Assembly: GCA_965365655.1 (NCBI GenBank)
Contig: CBDUCN010000117.1
Coordinates: forward strand, 1 to 13,678
Direction: 5' to 3'
DNA: 13,678 nt
DNA from: JBFHNV01 sp965365655
GTDB taxonomy: Bacteria > Pseudomonadota > Gammaproteobacteria > HK1
Position 1 is the first letter of the stretch. Each line of letters opens with the position of its first letter. Below the pieces are notes generated by a model. The model was given only the letters and a program-made list of their open reading frames with translations. It ran no database searches and was not told the origin of the DNA. This document shows positions 1 through 6,278 of the stretch, in pieces. The translations under genes and the position numbers were made by a program.

Positions 1-800
1 GCGGCGGTGCGCGTGAAGCGCGGCTCGACGACGATCATCTTCGCGCCGTTCTCCTTCGCGCGCAGGATGTGCTGCATCGCGACGGGATGCGCCTCAGCGG
101 GGTTCGACCCGATGAAGATCATCGCCTTCGCGTTGTGCATGTCGTTGTAGCTGTTGGTCATCGCACCGTAGCCCCAGGTGTTCGCGACACCCGCCACGGT
201 CGTCGAGTGGCAGATGCGCGCCTGGTGGTCGGTGTTGTTGGTGCCCCAGAAGGCCGCCAGCTTGCGGAACAGGTAGGCCTGCTCGTTGCTGTACTTGGCC
301 GAGCCGAGCCAGTACACCGAGTCCGGGCCCGAGGCCTCGCGGATCTGCAGCATCCTGTCTCCGATCTCGTCGATCGCCTGATCCCACGAGATCTTCTGCC
401 ACTTGCCGCCGGTCATCTTCATCGGGTACTTGAGCCGGCGCTCGCCCATGCCGTGCTCGCGCACCGACGCGCCCTTCGCGCAGTGGGCGCCGAGATTGAT
501 CGGGGACTCGAAGTCCGGCTCCTGGCCGGTCCACACGCCGTTCTGCACCTCGGCGATCACGCCGCAGCCCACCGAGCAGTGGGTGCAGATGCTGCGCTTG
601 AGCTCGGTCGCGACGCCCGCCTTGGGCGCGGACTCCGCGGTGGCCGCGCTGGCCTTGCGCATCATCGCCGGCGGCACCATCGCCGCGACGGCGCCGCCGC
701 CCAGCGTGAGCCCCGAGCGGCGCAGGAAGGTGCGGCGCCCGATCGCGTCGCCGGGCGTGCCGGCGCTCGTGCCGGCGTTGCTCTTCTTGATCAGCTTCAT
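1..800 (-). CDS. fdhA: Formate dehydrogenase catalytic (alpha) subunit, N-terminal part, cut by window edge
   Basis: Molybdopterin-dependent oxidation of formate to CO2, probably periplasmic. Only the first 266 residues are here; the rest lies beyond base 1. Seen: a Tat signal with RRTFLRR at residues 22-28, a hydrophobic stretch and an AxA-like site near residue 53; a [4Fe-4S] motif C72-x2-C75-x3-C79-x27-C107 with the following K109; then QARICHSTTV, where Cys197 (codon TGC at 212-210) occupies the place of the Sec/Cys molybdenum ligand, followed by His198; then GAMTN and SNPAEAHPV, typical of FdnG/FdhA proteins; and EPRFTRTA at the cut. The start at 800 lies 22 bases after the stop of the small Tat protein and has a GGGAGAG ribosome site. 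It is the last visible gene of the torD-led unit. Family assignment is very safe; which electron-acceptor subunits follow is unknown. Confidence 0.96.
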   Translation of the reverse strand, partial: MKLIKKSNAGTSAGTPGDAIGRRTFLRRSGLTLGGGAVAAMVPPAMMRKASAATAESAPKAGVATELKRSICTHCSVGCGVIAEVQNGVWTGQEPDFESPINLGAHCAKGASVREHGMGERRLKYPMKMTGGKWQKISWDQAIDEIGDRMLQIREASGPDSVYWLGSAKYSNEQAYLFRKLAAFWGTNNTDHQARICHSTTVAGVANTWGYGAMTNSYNDMHNAKAMIFIGSNPAEAHPVAMQHILRAKENGAKMIVVEPRFTRTA

Positions 801-822
801 GAGTGTCTCTCCCTTCGCCCGG

Positions 823-1059
823 TCACTGCCGCGCGAGGCGGTAGTACTGCTCGATGTGAGGCGTGACGTGATAGCCCTGCTTGCCCTGCGGCTCCGGCGC
901 GGCCTGCGCCGCCGGGGCCTCGTCCGTGCCGGCCACCGCCGCACCGCCGGCCGCCGCCACGGTGGCCGCACCGCCCGCCACTGCCGCGGTCTTCAGGAAC
1001 CGCCGGCGCCCGTGGCGCTGCCCGTCCGGTCGCCCACCCGGTCGCATGTCGTTGCTCAT
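823..1059 (-). CDS. Small twin-arginine signal protein of formate dehydrogenase loci
   Basis: A 78-residue protein with RRRFLK at residues 18-23, then an Ala/Gly-rich hydrophobic stretch, and a short tail ending HVTPHIEQYYRLARQ. This matches the small 'formate dehydrogenase region Tat target' family, which sits just before fdhA in many proteobacteria. Its function is not established; a small periplasmic or membrane-anchored partner of FdhA is plausible. I chose ATG 1059 because AGGAGG lies 8 bases upstream; the open frame extends further to 1167, but that extension is Arg/Pro-rich and unlike a signal sequence. It lies 114 bases after torD and 22 bases before fdhA, so co-expression with fdhA is likely. 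Confidence 0.88.
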   Translation of the reverse strand: MSNDMRPGGRPDGQRHGRRRFLKTAAVAGGAATVAAAGGAAVAGTDEAPAAQAAPEPQGKQGYHVTPHIEQYYRLARQ

Positions 1060-1067
1060 CGCGTCAT

Positions 1068-1073
1068 CCTCCT
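1068..1073 (-). promoter_or_regulatory. Ribosome binding site of the small Tat protein
   Basis: AGGAGG on the minus strand, 8 bases before ATG 1059. It is a perfect Shine-Dalgarno match and decides in favour of the short, Tat-signal-first start over the longer frame beginning at 1167. Confidence 0.8.
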
Positions 1074-1096
1074 CGTGTCGTCTCACTTCGCGTCGT

Positions 1097-1121
1097 GGCC
1101 GCGGCGCTCGCGCCGCCGGCC
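1097..1121 (-). other. GC-rich hairpin between torD and the small Tat protein gene
   Basis: GCGGCGC (1101-1107), a TC loop, then GCGCCGC (1110-1116) form a perfect inverted repeat. Flanking GGCC at 1097-1100 and 1118-1121 extend the stem past one bulged C (1117). No run of U follows, so it is not a classical terminator. It could be an RNA processing or stability element that separates torD from the Tat protein and fdhA messages. In DNA this GC-rich a chance hairpin is possible. Confidence 0.35.
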
Positions 1122-1173
1122 CCGCCATGTCTTCAACTCGCGTCCCACGGCACTCCGTTGCCGGCATCCGCGC

Positions 1174-1800
1174 TCACGCCGCCATCGTCAGGTAGCGCGC
1201 CTCGAATGCCATGAACTGCTCCCCGAACTGGCCCACCGCGCGGTAGAACACCGCCGAGCGGGCCTCGCCGAGGTCGCGGAAGAACGTGCCCATCCACGGC
1301 CCGATGTGGCCCTGGAAGAAGCGCCGCTGCACCGCCGGCGGCTGGCCGTCGGTGATCAGCATCGCCATCGTCTCGCACAGCGCGGCGGCGTGGTCCTCGG
1401 GCTCCGGCACGCCATCCTGGCGCTCGAAGCCGAGCGCCGCGAGATCCGCGCGCAGCACCGCCAGCGGCTTGTCCATCAGGAAGCCGGTCATGTACCAGGA
1501 GCCGTACGGCACCACCTCGCCGCGGCCGAGGCCGATGAAGAGATCCTGGTACTCGTCCGCGAGCTCGGCCGGCGCGGCCCGCGCGGCCGCGATCGCGAGC
1601 TGGCGCCACGCGGCCGCGAAGTCCGCCTCCACGCCGGGCTCCGGATCCACCGCGGCGAGCAGGTCCAGCAGGTCCTGTCCGGGCGCGGCGACCAGCAGCC
1701 TGCCGAGCAGGCCGTAGGTGTGCGCCCGCACCTGCTCTTCGGCGACGGGCGCCGGGGCGTCATTCATGACCGTCACCGGGACGGCCGCAGCGGTCTGCAT
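1174..1800 (-). CDS. TorD/DmsD-family chaperone for the formate dehydrogenase
   Basis: A cytoplasmic, all-helical chaperone of 208 residues, the usual TorD-family size. These bind Tat signals and apo-molybdoenzymes until cofactor is inserted. Seen: the EYQDLFIGLGRGEVVPYGSWY segment of TorD-like proteins (residues about 83-103) and PEPEDHAAALCETMAML with the family's E-x-DH motif (about 132-148). Being first in the unit that ends in Tat-signal proteins and fdhA points to FdhA (and perhaps the small Tat protein) as client. ATG 1800 is used; it lies 29 bases after the predicted sigma-54 start site. An internal ATG at 1767 (residue 12) is an alternative because the first 11 residues look unconserved and the ribosome site at 1800 is weak. 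Confidence 0.9.
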   Translation of the reverse strand: MQTAAAVPVTVMNDAPAPVAEEQVRAHTYGLLGRLLVAAPGQDLLDLLAAVDPEPGVEADFAAAWRQLAIAAARAAPAELADEYQDLFIGLGRGEVVPYGSWYMTGFLMDKPLAVLRADLAALGFERQDGVPEPEDHAAALCETMAMLITDGQPPAVQRRFFQGHIGPWMGTFFRDLGEARSAVFYRAVGQFGEQFMAFEARYLTMAA

Positions 1801-1839
1801 GGGGTTGCTTCTGGTGCAGGATGCTCGTTCGGGGGATGG

Positions 1840-1855
1840 AGCAAGAAGCGCGCCA
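1840..1855 (-). promoter_or_regulatory. Predicted sigma-54 (-24/-12) promoter of torD-fdhA
   Basis: Minus strand TGGCGCG-CTTC-TTGCT. The invariant GG (1854-1853) and GC (1842-1841) are exactly 10 bases apart, and only one position of TGGCACG-N4-TTGCW differs. The predicted start of transcription is near 1829, 29 bases before torD ATG 1800. The palindrome at 1938-1950 lies about 115 bases upstream, a usual place for an enhancer-binding protein. Confidence 0.7.
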
Positions 1856-1937
1856 TCGCTCGCGGGAGAAAAAGGGGGACGACGGGAGAAATCCGGCCGT
1901 GCGCGCGGCCTGCAACGGGCGAGCGCGCGGGGTGATG

Positions 1938-1950
1938 GGACTTTTTGTCC
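1938..1950. promoter_or_regulatory. Palindromic operator, copy 1 (upstream of torD)
   Basis: GGACTTTTTGTCC, a perfect 4-base-arm inverted repeat around a T5 core (reads GGACAAAAAGTCC on the minus strand). It lies in the 203-base gap between the iron-sulfur gene and torD, about 115 bases before the predicted sigma-54 start site. It shares GAC-AAAA-N-GTC with copies at 5123-5137 and 11960-11974. Confidence 0.65.
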
Positions 1951-2003
1951 TTTCGCTGCGCTGCATCATGGTGCGTCGGGACCCGCCGGCCGGAGCCGCC
2001 GTC

Positions 2004-3752
2004 TCAATGCCGCGGCCCCCCGTCCACGTCCAGCAGCCCGCCGCCGTCGCGGAACATGTCCTTGACCCGGCAGTCCTCGCACATCCGCAGCCGCCGCAGC
2101 TGCTCCGGCTTGTCGTGGAACATCCAGTGCCCGGCCAGCTTCTCGAGCATCCGCTCCACGGTCCGGGTGGTGCCGAACACCTTGCCGCAGCTCACGCACG
2201 CGAACGGCGCGTCCTCGTTCAGCACGCGGCGCGCGGCGCGCTGCTCGCGGTCGAACAGCAGCCGCGCCTCGAGGGTGATCGCGTCCTCCGGGCAGCTTCC
2301 CGCGCACAGCCCGCACTGCACGCAGTTCTGCTCGACGAAGTCCAGCCGCGGCCGGTCGCCGGCGGCCAGCACGGCGCCCGCGGGGCACACCGCGACGCAT
2401 GCCATGCACAGCGTGCAGGCGCCCGGATCGACCTCGATGCGCCCGAACGGGGCGTGCGCGGGCAGCGCCGCGATCCCGGCCGGGGACGGCGCCTGGGCGT
2501 ACAGGTGGTCCAGCGCGAGGCGCATCGCCTCGCGCTTGCCCGCGACGCCGGCGAACGCCGCCGGCTGGCGCACCCGCGCGCCCGCGGCCTGCGACCACAG
2601 CCCGGCCATCTCGGACGCCGGCGCGGCCTCGGCCATCGCCACCGCGCCCGCGGCCGCCCCCAGCGCCTCCAGGATCGCGTCCAGCACGCGGAGCTGGGCC
2701 TCGATCTCGGCGCGCACCGTCGGCGGTGTCGCCGCGGTCGCGAGCAGCACCACGCCGTCGACGCCGAACGCGAGCAGCGCGAGCCAGGTCTCCAGGCCCA
2801 CCGAGCCGATCTCCTCGACCGCGAACGGCAGCACGTGCCCGGGCAGCGCGGCGCCGTGCTCGGCGAGCCAGGCCGCGCCCGCGTCGCCGTCGTGGAACAG
2901 CACCAGCGGGGTGGCGCCGCCGCGCTCGCGGTACGTCGCGAGCAGCAGCCGCAGGCGATCGGTGAGGTCCGCGCTGGTCGGGTACGCGTAGCGGATCGCC
3001 CCGGTCGGACACGCGGTGGCGCAGGTGCCGCCGCCCTGGCACAGGTGCGCGTCCACCTCGATGCGCTCCTTCAGCGACGTGATGGCGCCGGTGGGGCACG
3101 CGTCCAGGCAGCGGCTGCAGCCGCGCTGGCCGCGTGCGCCGTGGGCACAGATCGCCGGGTCGTAGTCGAAGTAGCGCGGCTTCTCGAACTCCCCGATCAG
3201 CTCCGGCAGCGCCGCGAGCGCGTCTTCCAGGCGCTGCGCGTCCCCGGCCGGTGCGAAGTAGCCGGGCGGCGGCACGTCCACGCGCAGCGCCGGCTGCCGG
3301 CCGAGGTCCAGCACCAGGTCGTACGGGCGGTTGGCGGTGAGAATGGACGGCGCGAGCGGGCGCGGCGCACCGTCCGCCTGCACGTCCACCTCGAACGCGC
3401 CCAGGTGACCTCGCACCGCCGCCAGCGGCGCGCGGATCTCCCGGGCGCCGGGCGACCGGCTCCGTTGCGCGGCCGCAGCGGCGTCGCCGCGCTCCGGCAC
3501 CGGCGTGGCGTCATGCGCGTCGCCGCGACCGTCCGTGATCAGCAGCGACACCGTGAGCGGGCCGCCGGCAAGTCGTTGCGCAGCCTCGCGCGCCATCGCC
3601 TCCGGACCGGCGATCAGCAGATGGCCCCGGGACGCGTAGCTGACCAGCGAGGTCGGCACGACCGGCCGTTGCAGCGCCTTCGCGAGCGCGTCGCGGCGCG
3701 CCTGCCCGTCCGCGTCCGCCGCCGCGAGGCCCGCAGTGCCGTCAGCGCTCAT
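2004..3752 (-). CDS. Multi-[4Fe-4S] ferredoxin-like protein of the formate dehydrogenase locus
   Basis: A soluble protein of 582 residues with no signal peptide or membrane segment. Counting from ATG 3752: a divergent cluster site C202...C212-x2-C215-x3-C219-P, then C238-x5-C244-x3-C248-P (GGGTC insert), C446-x2-C449-x2-C452-x3-C456-P, and C477-x2-C480-x2-C483-x3-C487-P. A C-terminal pair, CVSC (519-522) and CEDC (558-561), may hold a metal. This arrangement matches the large COG1145-type iron-sulfur proteins found beside DUF3306 and torD; an electron-transfer or maturation role is inferred, not shown. ATG 3752 overlaps the DUF3306 stop by 11 bases, suggesting translational coupling; ATG 3773 (7 residues longer) is possible. 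Confidence 0.88.
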   Translation of the reverse strand: MSADGTAGLAAADADGQARRDALAKALQRPVVPTSLVSYASRGHLLIAGPEAMAREAAQRLAGGPLTVSLLITDGRGDAHDATPVPERGDAAAAAQRSRSPGAREIRAPLAAVRGHLGAFEVDVQADGAPRPLAPSILTANRPYDLVLDLGRQPALRVDVPPPGYFAPAGDAQRLEDALAALPELIGEFEKPRYFDYDPAICAHGARGQRGCSRCLDACPTGAITSLKERIEVDAHLCQGGGTCATACPTGAIRYAYPTSADLTDRLRLLLATYRERGGATPLVLFHDGDAGAAWLAEHGAALPGHVLPFAVEEIGSVGLETWLALLAFGVDGVVLLATAATPPTVRAEIEAQLRVLDAILEALGAAAGAVAMAEAAPASEMAGLWSQAAGARVRQPAAFAGVAGKREAMRLALDHLYAQAPSPAGIAALPAHAPFGRIEVDPGACTLCMACVAVCPAGAVLAAGDRPRLDFVEQNCVQCGLCAGSCPEDAITLEARLLFDREQRAARRVLNEDAPFACVSCGKVFGTTRTVERMLEKLAGHWMFHDKPEQLRRLRMCEDCRVKDMFRDGGGLLDVDGGPRH

Positions 3753-4545
3753 CGCGGCCACCGCGCTGCGCATCCCCGGCGCCGGTCTCCGGGGCGGCGT
3801 CCGTCCCCGGCTCCGGGTCGCGTTCTTCGCCGGGCCCGGGCACCGGCGTCACGCGGGCCGCCGGCGCGCGCCCGGGCGGCGCGGCGTCGTCGTGCGGCCC
3901 GGCATCGGCTTCGTCCGCGCGCGCGACCCCGCGCTGCTGCGCGGCCTCGCCGTCCGCTGCGGCCGCACCGCGCCGCGCGTCGTCGTCGGGGTCCACCGCG
4001 TCGGCCTGCGCCGGCTCGCCGTCCTGCGCGGCGACCTGCTCCTGCGCGTCGGCCTCCGCGCGCGCCCGCGCCTCGGCCTCCTCCGCCTCGCGCTCCATGC
4101 GGTGGCGCATGTCGGAGGTCACGATGTCGCCCAGCGGCTCGAAGGTCGTGAAGTCGTCGTCGTAGTCGTTGAGGCCGTCCGTGACGTTGTAGACGGGGCT
4201 CGCGAACAGCCTGCGCAGCGCCTTGCGGCGCAGCGCCTCGCTGACGCCGGGGGACAGGAACGGGCTGTAGTCCGCGTCCTCGCCAAGCGAATCGAGGTCG
4301 GGCATGTCGGCGTCCGTGAGCACGCGCTCCTCGGCGCCGGGAGCGGGAGAGGCGTCCGCGACGGCCGCGCGCCCGGCGTCGGCGACGGGTGCGGCCCCGG
4401 ACACGGGTGCGGGCACCGGATCGGACGCCGCGGCCCCCGGGCCCCCGGCCCGCCGGCGGCTCTTGCGGCGCGACCAGCGGCCGTAGAAGCCCTCCTGCGG
4501 GCGTTCCTCAGTGGAGACGGTCTTCGGGTCGTCCGCCTCGGGCAT
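3742..4545 (-). CDS. DUF3306 family protein
   Basis: 267 residues. Family signature seen: FYGRWSRRK near the N terminus (residues 20-28), DADMPDLDSLGEDADYSPFL (about 78-97), LRRKALRRLFASPVYNV (about 105-121), then DGLNDYDDDFTTFEPLGDIV and SDMRH. The last 120 residues are a low-complexity Ala/Asp/Glu/Gly/Pro tail that is probably disordered. The start overlaps the DUF3305 gene by 38 bases and the end overlaps the iron-sulfur gene, so the three are translated as one operon. The function is unknown; the family is constantly found with periplasmic formate dehydrogenase genes, so an accessory role is inferred. Confidence 0.9.
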   Translation of the reverse strand: MPEADDPKTVSTEERPQEGFYGRWSRRKSRRRAGGPGAAASDPVPAPVSGAAPVADAGRAAVADASPAPGAEERVLTDADMPDLDSLGEDADYSPFLSPGVSEALRRKALRRLFASPVYNVTDGLNDYDDDFTTFEPLGDIVTSDMRHRMEREAEEAEARARAEADAQEQVAAQDGEPAQADAVDPDDDARRGAAAADGEAAQQRGVARADEADAGPHDDAAPPGRAPAARVTPVPGPGEERDPEPGTDAAPETGAGDAQRGGRDER

Positions 4546-5050
4546 TGCGCTCCCCCTCCTCGGCCCAGTCGCGCCGCTTGCGCTTCTTCTTGATCACCGG
4601 CACGTAGTGATGCACGACGTAGTGTTCCAGCCACGCGACGACCTGGTCCGGCATCGGCACCGAGAACACGAGGTCCTCCGACTCGAGGTGCGCGTTGGCC
4701 TCGTCCTGGCTGGCGGTGACCAGGGCCGGCGCGACCGCCATCGAGTCGTCCTCGGCCGCCTCGTCGCGGTGGCAGATCACGAACAGGTACGGCGTCTCGC
4801 TCTGCAGGTTGTACCAGTAGCTCTCGCAGCCGTCGGCGTGCAGCTCGACCGGCATCCCGGACCACAGGAAGCGCGCGGCGTCGCCGTCCTCGGAGACCAG
4901 CGTCATCCCCGACTCCCCGCCCGCGATGCGCTCGCCGGCGGTGACCGCGACGCACTCCCACTGGTACTCGCTCCACGGCCCGCTGCGCGCGAGGCGGCGC
5001 TCCATGAGCACGGACACGGGAAAGCGGGTGGGTACGTCGGACTGGGACAT
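4508..5050 (-). CDS. DUF3305 family protein
   Basis: 180 residues, no signal peptide or membrane segment. Seen: FPVSVLMERR near the start, SGPWSEYQWECVAV (about 23-36), and a mid-protein SYWYNLQSETPYLFVICH; the C terminus is basic (KKKRKRRDW) and follows the conserved VVHHYVPV. This is the DUF3305 pattern. It is first in the DUF3305-DUF3306-iron-sulfur operon and diverges from moaA across a 168-base region that holds an operator-like palindrome. The role is unknown; the context says formate dehydrogenase assembly or function. The ribosome site before ATG 5050 is weak. Confidence 0.88.
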   Translation of the reverse strand: MSQSDVPTRFPVSVLMERRLARSGPWSEYQWECVAVTAGERIAGGESGMTLVSEDGDAARFLWSGMPVELHADGCESYWYNLQSETPYLFVICHRDEAAEDDSMAVAPALVTASQDEANAHLESEDLVFSVPMPDQVVAWLEHYVVHHYVPVIKKKRKRRDWAEEGERNARGGRPEDRLH

Positions 5051-5090
5051 GACTGCGGCCGCCGCGGGTCTGCGGGGCGCTCAATCTAAC

Positions 5091-5107
5091 AGCATGCCGC
5101 CGCGCCA
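5091..5107 (-). promoter_or_regulatory. Imperfect sigma-54-like element before DUF3305
   Basis: Minus strand TGGCGCGGCGGCATGCT resembles a -24/-12 promoter, but GG and GC are 11 bases apart instead of 10, and the -12 box is ATGC rather than TTGC. It lies between the palindrome at 5123-5137 and the DUF3305 start. I report it as a weak candidate; an AT-rich TAGATT just downstream (5088-5083) could instead be part of a sigma-70 -10 box. Confidence 0.25.
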
Positions 5108-5122
5108 GGGTGCCGCACGAGC

Positions 5123-5137
5123 GGGACAAAATGTCCC
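5123..5137. promoter_or_regulatory. Palindromic operator, copy 2 (DUF3305/moaA divergent region)
   Basis: GGGACAAAATGTCCC, a perfect 15-base palindrome with 6-base arms (GGGACA/TGTCCC) around AAA. It is 73 bases upstream of DUF3305 and 82 bases upstream of moaA, so it could serve both. It is the most symmetric of the three copies. Confidence 0.7.
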
Positions 5138-5218
5138 ACGCGCCGCGCTGTCCGGCATGCCGTGCAGCGGTATCATTGGCGGCTGACGCAGCACGGCACG
5201 CGGACGAAGACGCACGGC

Positions 5219-6259
5219 ATGAGCAGCGACATCACCCCGGTTCCGGCAGACATGACGCGGGCGGACGGCCGCGGGACGCTGGTCGATCGCTTCGACCGCC
5301 GCGTGAGCTACGTGCGGCTGTCGGTCACCGACCGCTGCGACTTCCGCTGCGTGTACTGCATGAGCGAGGAGATGACCTTCCTCCCGCGCGCGCAGGTGCT
5401 GACGCTGGAGGAGCTGCACGCGCTCGGGCGCGCGTTCGTCGACCTCGGCGTCACCAAGATCCGCCTCACCGGCGGCGAGCCGCTGGTCCGGCGCAACATC
5501 ATGTGGCTGGTCGAGCGCCTCGGCGCGCTGCCCGGGCTGGACGAGCTGGTGCTGACCACCAACGGCTCGCAGCTCCCGCGCCTCGCGCACCCGCTCAAGG
5601 ACGCCGGCGTGAAGCGCATCAACGTCAGCGTCGACAGCCTGCGCCCGGACCGCTTCCGCCGCATCACGCGCACCGGGAACCTGGACGGCGTGCTGGCCGG
5701 CATCGACGCCGCGCAGGCCGCCGGCTTCCAGCGCATCAAGCTGAACAGCGTGATCATGCGCAACCGCAACGACGACGAGATCCTCGACCTGGTCGACTTC
5801 GTCGTCGGCCGCGGCATCGACGTGTCGTTCATCGAGGAGATGCCGCTCGGCGAGATCGACGACCACGACCGCGCGGTCAGCTACATCTCCAGCGACGAGG
5901 TGCGCGCGCGCATCGAGGAACGCTACGAGCTGATCCCGACCACCGAGAGCACCGGCGGGCCGTCGCGCTACTGGCGCGTGCAGGGCACCGGGTCGCGCGT
6001 CGGCTTCATCTCGCCGCACTCGCACAACTTCTGCGAGAGCTGCAACCGCGTGCGCGTGACGGTGCAGGGCCGGCTGCTGCTGTGCCTGGGCCAGGAGCAC
6101 TCGGTGGATCTCCGCCACGTGATGCGCGCGCATCCCGGCGACGACGCGCGGCTGCGCGACGCGATTCGCGACTCGATGGCGATCAAGCCGAAGGGCCACG
6201 ACTTCGATCTCAACCGCAAGGTCGTGATCTTCCGCCACATGAGCGTCACCGGCGGCTGA
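5219..6259 (+). CDS. moaA: GTP 3',8-cyclase MoaA (molybdenum cofactor step 1)
   Basis: Radical-SAM enzyme that, with MoaC, turns GTP into cyclic pyranopterin monophosphate. 346 residues from ATG 5219. Seen: the SAM cluster motif C40-x3-C44-x2-C47 (CDFRCVYC), GGEPLVR (85-91), TTNG (113-116), the second-cluster cysteines C272, C275 and C289 with NFCESCNRVRVT, and the conserved C-terminal Gly-Gly (SVTGG) needed for activity in the family. The frame stays open to a GTG at 5162, but those 19 residues are unlike MoaA, so ATG 5219 is preferred. fdhD follows after 19 bases. No MoaC or MoaE gene is visible here, so those must lie elsewhere. Confidence 0.97.
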   Translation: MSSDITPVPADMTRADGRGTLVDRFDRRVSYVRLSVTDRCDFRCVYCMSEEMTFLPRAQVLTLEELHALGRAFVDLGVTKIRLTGGEPLVRRNIMWLVERLGALPGLDELVLTTNGSQLPRLAHPLKDAGVKRINVSVDSLRPDRFRRITRTGNLDGVLAGIDAAQAAGFQRIKLNSVIMRNRNDDEILDLVDFVVGRGIDVSFIEEMPLGEIDDHDRAVSYISSDEVRARIEERYELIPTTESTGGPSRYWRVQGTGSRVGFISPHSHNFCESCNRVRVTVQGRLLLCLGQEHSVDLRHVMRAHPGDDARLRDAIRDSMAIKPKGHDFDLNRKVVIFRHMSVTGG

Positions 6260-6278
6260 CCGCCGCGGCCGTCGACGC

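Noticed and set aside
1861..1880. A5 run at 1869-1873 as a fourth operator copy
   Set aside because: The flanks (GGGAG and GGGGG) are not inverted repeats of each other, so the palindrome is absent.
1821..4151. A 776-codon plus-strand open frame across the iron-sulfur and DUF3306 genes
   Set aside because: It is Arg/Ala/Pro-rich with no recognisable domain and lies opposite two clear genes; such antisense frames are expected in very GC-rich DNA. The same holds for long frames at 403-1935, 8635-10536, 5081-6280 and 10322-11920.
5162..5218. GTG-started extension of moaA by 19 residues
   Set aside because: The extra residues are unlike MoaA N termini, and ATG 5219 fits the family length.
5138..5218. 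Possible Moco riboswitch before moaA
   Set aside because: The leader is only about 80 bases and I could not draw the conserved multi-stem fold in it; a covariance-model search would be decisive.
5138..5218. Sigma-54 promoter for moaA
   Set aside because: Several GG...GC pairs exist, including TGGCGGCTGACGCAGC at 5177-5192, but none has the required 10-base spacing.
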